This document shows positions 43,439-49,374 of a stretch of DNA of 64,000 nt, in pieces. The DNA comes from Cyclobacterium salsum (GTDB taxonomy: Bacteria; Bacteroidota; Bacteroidia; Cytophagales; Cyclobacteriaceae). The translations under genes and the position numbers were made by a program. The DNA lies in the NCBI RefSeq assembly GCF_010119245.1, contig NZ_WNKG01000002.1, positions 62,001-126,000 on the forward strand. The letters are read 5' to 3'. The notes beneath the pieces were generated by a model. The model made no database searches. It had not been told where the DNA came from and worked only from the letters and a program-made list of their open reading frames with translations. Positions within the stretch are counted from its first letter, which is position 1. Each line of letters begins with the position of its first letter.

Positions 43439-44519
43439 TCCGAAATTTAATTTTAAAGGTAATTCAGGCACCGACCCGGTATGCCCTTCAGCTTTGGGGT
43501 ATTTCTTTCCGGCAGAATTCCACAGACACGAGGCCACCTGGCTTAGTTGGCCTCACAAGGAGGCTTCCTGGCCAGGGAAAATCGAAAGTATCTATCCTTC
43601 ATACAGTGAGTTTGTGGCCTGTCTGGCTAAGAGTGAAAAGGTAAATATAATGGTAGCGGATGCGGCCATGGAAGCTTTTGCCTGCGAGCACCTGTACAGG
43701 GCAGAGACAGACATGAGTCACGTGATTTTTCAACATTTTCCGACCAACGATGCCTGGTGCAGAGACCATGGCCCCTCTTTTTTGCTGAATAAGGATAAGG
43801 AAATGGGGAAAGCCATCGTGGATTGGGGATACAACGCCTGGGGGGATAAATACCCGCCCTATGACCTGGACAATCTTATCCCGGAAAAAGTGGCTTTGAT
43901 TTTGAAAATCCCCTGCTTTAAACCCGGTATCATTATGGAAGGGGGGTCGGTGGATTTTAACGGCAAAGGTACCCTGATCACTACCGAGGCCTGTTTGTTA
44001 AATCCCAACAGGAATCCCCAGCATAGTCGGGAAGGGATTGAAAGGATTCTTCGGGATTATTATGGCATCCAGCAGCTACTTTGGTTAAAAGATGGGATCA
44101 TTGGAGATGATACAGATGGACATGTCGATGACCTGACCCGCTTTGTCAGCGAAAATAAAGTGGTGACCGTGGTCGAGTCCGATAAAAAGGATGAGAATTT
44201 CCAGGTATTAAAAGAAAACCTGGAGATGCTGCAGGATTTCAGGCTTCCCGACGGGCAGGCTTTGGATATTGTTGAATTGCCCATGCCTTCGCCTGTAATT
44301 TACGAAGATACCCGCTTACCTGCCAGTTATGCCAATTTTTACATCGCCAATAAACATGTGATTGTACCTACCTTTAGGGATAAAAATGATGAAAAGGCGC
44401 TGGATATACTCAGCGGCTGTTTTCCCGACAGAAAGGTAGTAGGGATAGATTCCTGGGATCTGATTTGGGGGCTTGGATCCTTCCATTGCCTGAGTCAGCA
44501 GGAGCCGGCGTATCTCTGA
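43428..44519 (+). CDS. aguA: Agmatine deiminase
   Basis: A 363-residue guanidino-modifying enzyme producing N-carbamoylputrescine from agmatine. Motifs include HEATWLSWPH, CRDHGPSF (Asp), GDDTDGHVDDL (His/Asp) and the C-terminal catalytic Cys in GLGSFHCLSQQEP. The ATG at 43428, which overlaps the aguB stop, is taken; an in-frame ATG nine codons upstream lies within aguB. The arginine decarboxylase that would make agmatine is not in this window. Confidence 0.95.
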   Translation: MKIDPKFNFKGNSGTDPVCPSALGYFFPAEFHRHEATWLSWPHKEASWPGKIESIYPSYSEFVACLAKSEKVNIMVADAAMEAFACEHLYRAETDMSHVIFQHFPTNDAWCRDHGPSFLLNKDKEMGKAIVDWGYNAWGDKYPPYDLDNLIPEKVALILKIPCFKPGIIMEGGSVDFNGKGTLITTEACLLNPNRNPQHSREGIERILRDYYGIQQLLWLKDGIIGDDTDGHVDDLTRFVSENKVVTVVESDKKDENFQVLKENLEMLQDFRLPDGQALDIVELPMPSPVIYEDTRLPASYANFYIANKHVIVPTFRDKNDEKALDILSGCFPDRKVVGIDSWDLIWGLGSFHCLSQQEPAYL

Positions 44520-44969
44520 TCCGGATTCAGAAAACGGAATCCCTTGTAGCAGGGTAGCGAAATATATTTCGCCCTTGCAGGGCTTGAGTTGCAGTAGTCG
44601 ATGGTTTTCACAGGGCTACACCCTATGTTTTGGTATTTCGCACTTTCAGTGCTTGGATGCAGCACCCTTATCATTCTGGTAAGTCCTGTAGAAGGCTATG
44701 GATTAGATTTAATTTACTGTTGGACCTACCGAAAGAACTTACCTCCAACCAAGTCGTGCAGGCACGAAATACCCTGGCAATGGAGGTATCTCATTTCAAC
44801 AAAAGAATCATCAATTATTTCAGGAAAGGGCGGGATCTCTCAGCGATGGGTGTAGCCTATCGTAAAATGAGTTCCTATGATTTTTGAGACCTGGCGGGGC
44901 GGTATATATTCCTCGTTGCCAAGACTGACCAGTGTAATTCACCCTTTCAGGTCTTGAGTTCACGTAGCT
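44520..44969. repeat. Palindromic repeat DNA that truncates hepT
   Basis: A 450-bp stretch without a credible gene. It contains units such as ATTTCGCCCTTGCAGGGCTTGAGT and CAGGGCTACACCCTATG (shown in part near 44568-44633) and a related CACCCTTTCAGGTCTTGAGTT at 44941-44961. I know similar modules from many Bacteroidota genomes as dispersed non-coding repeats. Two short plus-strand frames near 44.6-44.9 kb read through them and are not considered genes. The right edge coincides with the point where hepT homology ends. Confidence 0.65.
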
Positions 44970-45083
44970 GGTCTTTTCATCTTTAAGGAAATCTTCAAAT
45001 GATAAATCTGCGGTATATCGCTTGATCTTTTTAACTGATTCAAGCATGTCTTCAAGGAGTAAATTGACATCTCTTTTAGACAT
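44970..45083 (-). pseudogene. HepT-like HEPN protein, 3' truncated
   Basis: Only the first 38 codons resemble HepT (MSKRDVNLLLEDMLESVKKI and a following helix up to DEKT). The frame then runs 49 codons into repeat DNA. The HEPN catalytic motif Rx4-6H lies in the missing C-terminal part, so the RNase toxin should be inactive. It overlaps the mntA 3' end by 8 bp, the usual arrangement of the MntA-HepT toxin-antitoxin pair. Confidence 0.8.
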
Positions 45084-45366
45084 AAATAAGATCGGATGCG
45101 ATTGATTTATAATATTTGTCTTTGATCCCTTTTCTTGAAATTAAATCGACTTTGAATCCGATTAAATTTTCCAGTTCATCAGCAAGATCAATGAATCGTA
45201 TTCCAATTTTATCGTTGAATTCAACAATAATGTCCAGATCACTATCATCATTTTGTTCATTCCTGGCAAACGACCCGAAAATTGCCAAAGATTCAATGGG
45301 ATAGCTTGAAAACAATTGATCCTTGTGTTCAACTAAAGTAGCCTGAATGTCTTGCAATGACTTCAT
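45076..45366 (-). CDS. MntA-like nucleotidyltransferase antitoxin
   Basis: A 96-residue minimal nucleotidyltransferase. The motif GSFARNEQNDDSDLDIIVEF carries the GSxAR and DSDLD metal-binding residues. In characterised pairs MntA inactivates HepT by adding AMP groups. The protein appears complete although its partner is broken, so it may be a relic or act on another HEPN protein. Confidence 0.85.
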   Translation of the reverse strand: MKSLQDIQATLVEHKDQLFSSYPIESLAIFGSFARNEQNDDSDLDIIVEFNDKIGIRFIDLADELENLIGFKVDLISRKGIKDKYYKSIASDLIYV

Positions 45367-45786
45367 ATTCCCAAAAGTACGAAATTATTGAAAAATCGTT
45401 TGTATTTCCGGTTTCAGCCCTGGTGCGGTTTTTTATACCATTGCCCCCAAGGGCCCTGGCAAGTGTGGGTTTTGAAATCGAATCGTTGTCCGCCCGACCT
45501 AATGTTGTGTAGTTGCGATATCTTCAATTTTAGTAGTCAGCTCCCCGCATTTGCTATCGCCAATGTGTGCGCCTTTTAAATGGTGAATATAGGTCAAAAA
45601 GTTGACCGTTCCAACGGGTGAAATGCCTGTACGGATCCCTAAGAGTAGCCTGTACCGATTTTAAGGTGTCTCTTTACATAGGGCTAACCCCGTGTTGTCG
45701 GGGCTGGCTGTCTGCAGGGCCTTGCCAAGTTCCACTTGGATTACGAATTGGATTCCGCCAATTTGCCGGGAGAATCCTATTTTTGT
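45367..45786. other. Non-coding island DNA upstream of mntA
   Basis: About 420 bp with no protein-like frame. It has a small GC-rich hairpin CCCCG/CGGGG (45688-45703) and ends at the structured repeat. Short plus-strand frames here have biased composition (Cys, Trp and Arg rich) and no motif. Confidence 0.45.
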
Positions 45787-45888
45787 CGCACCCGGGTGGT
45801 CGCGATGGTCGGGATAAATTGTGTGGGCTGCTCCGCAGGCTTATGGCCTGTGGCCATCCACTCGATTATGGGCTGCCCTGGCACAATT
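45787..45888. repeat. Island repeat R, unit A
   Basis: This unit shares the series GTCGCACC-GGTGGTC-TCGGGATAAAT with two others at 46.64-46.73 and 49.24-49.34 kb. Long arms AATTGTGTGGGC (45817-45828) and GCCC-TGG-CACAATT (to 45888) bracket an inner stem CCGCAGGC/GCCTGTGG. The ancestral stop codon of the adjacent toxin gene lies exactly at its right edge (45888-45890). Confidence 0.65.
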
Positions 45889-45930
45889 CATTGGAGCTCT
45901 AATTTGTCCCGGTCTTGTCTTGGATCCCAA

Positions 45931-45946
45931 ATTGTTAGATTGTTAG
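45931..45946. repeat. 8-bp tandem duplication in the toxin gene
   Basis: ATTGTTAG occurs twice in direct tandem. The extra copy shifts the reading frame of the minus-strand RelE/ParE toxin and creates an early TAA at 45937-45935. Confidence 0.9.
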
Positions 45947-46192
45947 TATATTAATTATTTCTCCATCTAATTCGTAGAACATTAAATAATCTCGGACTAA
46001 TTCCTGACGAACATTTCCAATGTCTGTTGATCGACCCATTTCTGGAAAATTGGCAATCAGTTCTGTGGCTTCCTCAAACAAATCAATTAATTTTTCGCTA
46101 AAGGATTCTGACTTGTTTCGGTTAGTCCAATATTCTAGAATTTCATCGAATTTCTTTTCGGCTAGAGGAGACCATTTTATTTTTTTAGCCAT
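45935..46192 (-). CDS. RelE/ParE-family toxin, C-terminally truncated
   Basis: An 85-residue toxin with the ParE fold (KIKWSPLAEKKFDEILEYW, FPEMGRSTDIGNVRQELV, YLMFYELDGEIINILTI). Intact relatives end in ILTIWDxRQ. Removing one of the two 8-bp repeats at 45931-45946 restores WDPRQDRDKLELQ and a stop at 45890-45888, for a 98-residue product. The truncation removes the last 13 residues, which in ParE-like toxins help form the core and target site. It overlaps its antitoxin by 16 bp. Confidence 0.85.
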   Translation of the reverse strand: MAKKIKWSPLAEKKFDEILEYWTNRNKSESFSEKLIDLFEEATELIANFPEMGRSTDIGNVRQELVRDYLMFYELDGEIINILTI

Positions 46193-46692
46193 TTACGCGC
46201 CTTTTTGAAAACTTCTTCTGAATCAATTCCTTCTCCGTTTTCGATTTGTTTTCTGGCTTCAGCTATTTCAGCTTTTTGTTTTTCGTTTGTCACATAAATG
46301 GTATCGTCAAAATCAACCTCAAGAAGCCTATAAATTTCATCAATGATATCCTTTTTATCAATTGATTTGATTTTTTCGATAAGTCTATTTCTATGTTCGT
46401 CCGTTACCATATTATAAGATACTGTGATTTTTTGAAATTAGTTTAAGAATCTTCACTTGTGACGGGCTTGCCCATAACGTTTTGCGCAAATAAAAGGTTA
46501 ATTTTTCTTCATTTCGGTAGCCTGTCCCTTTACGGGCGATATTGTCCGGTTAGCTTCGCACCATTCCGTTACTAGCAATGCACGTATCCTATTGATGGAA
46601 TACCAATCGTTCATGGAACGGTAAATAGTTATCTAATCGACTTCTTGTCGCGCCTCGGTGGTCCCGATTATCGGGATAAATCGTGTGAGGCG
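46157..46692. repeat. Segmental duplication, copy 1
   Basis: About 535 bp that recur in the same orientation at 48762-49291. It covers the first 12 codons of the toxin gene, the whole antitoxin gene and the following non-coding DNA up to the R-type repeat. In this copy the antitoxin frame is intact. Confidence 0.85.
46177..46410 (-). CDS. Antitoxin of the RelE/ParE pair
   Basis: A 77-residue protein encoded just upstream of, and overlapping, the toxin gene. The N-terminal part is helical (MVTDEHRNRLIEKIKSID); the C terminus (EIAEARKQIENGEGIDSEEVFKKARKWLKK, split here) is the toxin-wrapping type seen with ParE antitoxins. It probably represses its own operon as well. A decayed duplicate lies 2.6 kb away. 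Confidence 0.8.
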   Translation of the reverse strand: MVTDEHRNRLIEKIKSIDKKDIIDEIYRLLEVDFDDTIYVTNEKQKAEIAEARKQIENGEGIDSEEVFKKARKWLKK

Positions 46693-46733
46693 CTTCACGT
46701 CAGAGGAATCTGGCGAGGCCTTCTACACGATTT
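46643..46733. repeat. Island repeat R, unit B
   Basis: The core GTCCCGATTATCGGGATAAATCGTG is shared with units A and C (20 bases or fewer shown elsewhere). Arms AAATCGTGT-GAGG (46678-46690) and CCT-TCT-ACACGATTT (to 46733) form a long imperfect hairpin that ends 12 bp after the fic stop. Confidence 0.65.
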
Positions 46734-46745
46734 TAGGGCGTTTTT

Positions 46746-47786
46746 CTACAATATCGAGTAATTAGTACCTGGTCCAGTTCCGAATTTTTCAATCAGTTTT
46801 TTCTTAATCAACGCTGGTAAAATCCTTTTCACTGTCGGACTAGGAATTCCTAATTTTTTAGCGATATCTCCCGATTTACAGCCTGCATTATTCTCAATAA
46901 AGGTCAGAATTGACTTTTCTCGTGGAGATAATCTTGTTTCGACTCCTTTGCTCCCAAGTTTTGTCATCAATTGATTCTGAATATTTCCCAAAGCATCAAA
47001 GAAAAAACGAATCCATTCGGTAACGTCTTCATTCGGTCTCTGCGATTGACAACTTCTTAATACGCTGTAATACGCTGTTTTTCGACTTTCAATCTCGTGT
47101 TCAAAACTCACATATTGAATCCACTTGTAACCATGTTTCATTAGAAGTAAAGTCGTAAGTAATCTACTCAATCGCCCGTTTCCATCTTGAAACGGATGAA
47201 TACTCACAAAATCGTATGCAAATAACGCGCATTTTACCAATGGATGCGTTTCTTTGTCATTTAAATACCAATCAATTAACATTCTCATAGCATCCTGCAT
47301 TGGAAACCCTGCTTCAGTTGTCTGAAAAATTATCTGTCTAGTTCCATCAGGTAGTTTAGCTTCTACAGCATTGCTATGCTGCTTGTAATCTCCTTTATGC
47401 CATTCATCTTTCTTACTGTGTTTCAGTAATATGTTGTGCAAATTCTTCAAACTACTTTCGGAAATTGAAATATCCTCAAACGATTCAGAAATTAAATCTA
47501 AGGTTTCAAAGTATCCGACCACTTCTTGTGAATCTCTATCTACAATCTTTGTGATATCAATTTCTTTAAGTAAAACTTCTACTTCTTCATCAGACATTTT
47601 CGAACCTTCAATCCTAGTAGAAGCACCAACACTCCGAACTGTAGCAATCGTTTTCAATTGCTTCAAACTTTGACCTTCTTTTTTTTCTATCGTTGTCCAA
47701 GAAGCATCAAATCGGTCTATCTGACTAATCAGTCGAATTAGTTCCCAATCAATGTTTAATGAAAATGTATGTACTTTATTTTCCAT
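46746..47786 (-). CDS. Fic family protein, class II, with C-terminal winged helix
   Basis: A 346-residue protein. The N-terminal Fic_N region carries the inhibitory motif S56-T-R-I-E60-G61 (S/TxxxEG), so it is a class II self-inhibited Fic. The active site HPFQDGNGR starts at H197. The last 70 residues form a winged helix (KSGDIAKKLGIPSPTVKRIL). Fic enzymes transfer AMP to target proteins. The winged helix may bind the repeats upstream of the gene. Confidence 0.92.
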   Translation of the reverse strand: MENKVHTFSLNIDWELIRLISQIDRFDASWTTIEKKEGQSLKQLKTIATVRSVGASTRIEGSKMSDEEVEVLLKEIDITKIVDRDSQEVVGYFETLDLISESFEDISISESSLKNLHNILLKHSKKDEWHKGDYKQHSNAVEAKLPDGTRQIIFQTTEAGFPMQDAMRMLIDWYLNDKETHPLVKCALFAYDFVSIHPFQDGNGRLSRLLTTLLLMKHGYKWIQYVSFEHEIESRKTAYYSVLRSCQSQRPNEDVTEWIRFFFDALGNIQNQLMTKLGSKGVETRLSPREKSILTFIENNAGCKSGDIAKKLGIPSPTVKRILPALIKKKLIEKFGTGPGTNYSIL

Positions 47787-47820
47787 TCATCCAAGATATC
47801 ACATTAATCTCAAAAAACGA

Positions 47821-47893
47821 TACGATATGATTCGTTTTTGCTCGATAAATATCCAATAGTCATGATACGATATGAGCCTATTTTATACGATAT
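47821..47893 (-). promoter_or_regulatory. Repeated TACGATAT sites upstream of fic
   Basis: Three direct copies occur: TACGATATGA at 47821 and 47866, and TACGATAT at 47886. They lie 35-107 bp upstream of the fic ATG, which places them in its promoter region. They could be an operator for autoregulation through the winged helix. The remaining DNA to 48075 holds no credible gene; a 62-codon frame at 47810-47998 overlaps these sites. Confidence 0.45.
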
Positions 47894-48075
47894 TGGTTCG
47901 GTCAAATGCCCTATAACGGTTAGTATACGAAAAGTAGGCGATTTCGAAGCACGAAACTTTCGGTTAAGTACGAACGTTGATACTGCACTCTGCTCCAACT
48001 CATCTACCGAAGGGTAAAATGTCCAACCACCCTGCGGCTCATCCCTGATTAGCGGTTCGGTCGTTTCTTCTTTTA

Positions 48076-48702
48076 TTAGTATGGACTTTTTGCTACCTGA
48101 GTGTTTTCGGGAAGTTGAAATTCTTGTTTATCTAATTTCATTTCTTTAATCTCTGTCGCTACACTTACTAATGTGAACTGCTGGTTCTCAATTATTGATT
48201 TCAGTGGTAGTGATTTTGATACTTTCAGAAAGTCATACCAATTTCCAAAAAGGTGGTTTTTAAATAATGAAATATCAACGCCAATTTCTTGATTATAGTA
48301 ATATTTTTGAACTCCACTTAAGCAATATAAAACAACTTCATCACACTTGTAGCCAAGAATTTCAGTGACATCTTCGTTTAATTCAATATTTATTATACTG
48401 TCAGGATTAATATTAGCATCATTCCAATAAACGGTTTCAGAGTTAGACATTTTATTGTACAGTTTGTTGTTTTTATTAATGTAGAGCTGCCTCTGAAATA
48501 GAGAACCGTTGGAACTTGATTTATAGTCTCCGATTTTAATACTATATTTCTGTGTTGTCCCCATCATCGTGTTAAATTGTTCGGTTTCGATGTTTGGGAG
48601 CTTACTAGTATAGCTGTTTTGATAGGTGATTTCTCCTTCAAAAGTCTGCCCGAAAACTGTTGCTGTAATAACAGACAGTAAAATTGTCAAAATGTGTTTC
48701 AT
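48076..48702 (-). CDS. GLPGLI family secreted protein
   Basis: A 208-residue protein beginning with a signal peptide (MKHILTILLSVITATVFGQ). The mature part is beta rich, with ITYQN near the start and NEDVTEILGYKCDEVVL, the conserved GLPGLI-family centre. Proteins of this group are confined to Bacteroidota; function unknown. The reading frame extends upstream to 48798, but that part derives from a duplicated toxin start shifted by one base, so the ATG at 48702 is chosen. Confidence 0.8.
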   Translation of the reverse strand: MKHILTILLSVITATVFGQTFEGEITYQNSYTSKLPNIETEQFNTMMGTTQKYSIKIGDYKSSSNGSLFQRQLYINKNNKLYNKMSNSETVYWNDANINPDSIINIELNEDVTEILGYKCDEVVLYCLSGVQKYYYNQEIGVDISLFKNHLFGNWYDFLKVSKSLPLKSIIENQQFTLVSVATEIKEMKLDKQEFQLPENTQVAKSPY

Positions 48703-48761
48703 TGTCTCTATCTTTGAATTCCTATTTATCCTGGTTTTGATTTCACTTTTGTTTATTTCCG

Positions 48762-49291
48762 TTCGGCTAGAGGAGGCCATCTTATTTTTTTTAGCCATTT
48801 ACGCATTTTTTTAAAAACTTCTTCTGAATCAATTCCTTCTCCTTTTTCAATTTGTTTTTTGGCTTCAGCTATTTCAGCTTTCGTTTGTCACATAAATGGC
48901 GTCGTCAAAGCCAACCTCAAGAAGCCTATAATTTTCATCAATAATATCCTTGTTATCAATTGATTTGATTTTTCGATACGTCTATTTCTATGTTCGTCTG
49001 GTACCATATAATTAGATACTGTGATTTTTTGAAATTAGTTTAAGAATCTTCATTTGTGACGGGCTTGCCCATACCGTTTTGCGCAAATAAAAGGTTAATT
49101 TTTCATCATTTCGGTAGCCTGTCCCTTTACGGGCTATATTTTCCGGATAGCTTCGCACCATTCCGTTACCAGAAATGCACGTATTCTATTGATGGAACAC
49201 AAGGTTTAATTGTTCTTTGAACGTTAAACAGTTATCTAAGCGACTTCTTGTCGCACCTCGGTGGTCCCGACAGTCGGGATAAATCGTGAGG
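48762..49291. repeat. Segmental duplication, copy 2 (decayed)
   Basis: This copy matches 46157-46692 with many substitutions and small indels. It begins at the same base of the toxin gene (TTCGGCTAGAGGAG) and runs through the antitoxin and non-coding part to the R-type repeat. Its left end lies 60 bp upstream of the GLPGLI ATG. The rest of the gap to 49374 holds no gene. Confidence 0.85.
48782..49007 (-). pseudogene. Decayed second copy of the antitoxin gene
   Basis: Aligned by eye to the intact antitoxin at 46177-46410, this copy lacks 8 bp in the middle and 1 bp near the start and has further small changes, so the frame is broken. The toxin start behind it (48798 downward) has eight A residues in place of seven and ends after about twelve codons. 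Confidence 0.85.
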
Positions 49292-49340
49292 GGTGCTCCG
49301 CAGGTTTATGGCCTGCGGCCATCCACTCGATTGGCGTGTC
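49244..49340. repeat. Island repeat R, unit C
   Basis: Third unit of the repeat family, with core GTCCCGACAGTCGGGATAAA and a perfect inner stem CCGCAGG/CCTGCGG (49298-49318). It lies 35 bp beyond the GH116 stop on the minus strand, the same relative place as units A and B behind their genes. Confidence 0.65.
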
Positions 49341-49374
49341 GTTGTTTTTTGTTCTCATTTTAGGAGATACAAGG

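Noticed and set aside
44601-44887. Two overlapping plus-strand frames of 84 and 85 codons
   Set aside because: They read through palindromic repeat DNA, have unusual composition and no domain.
45388-45954. Short plus-strand frames in the island (63, 94 and 72 codons)
   Set aside because: Cys, Trp and Arg rich translations without motifs; the region carries structured repeats and the ancestral 3' end of the toxin gene.
47810-47998. 62-codon minus-strand frame upstream of fic
   Set aside because: It overlaps the TACGATAT repeats and repeat-like DNA and shows no protein features.
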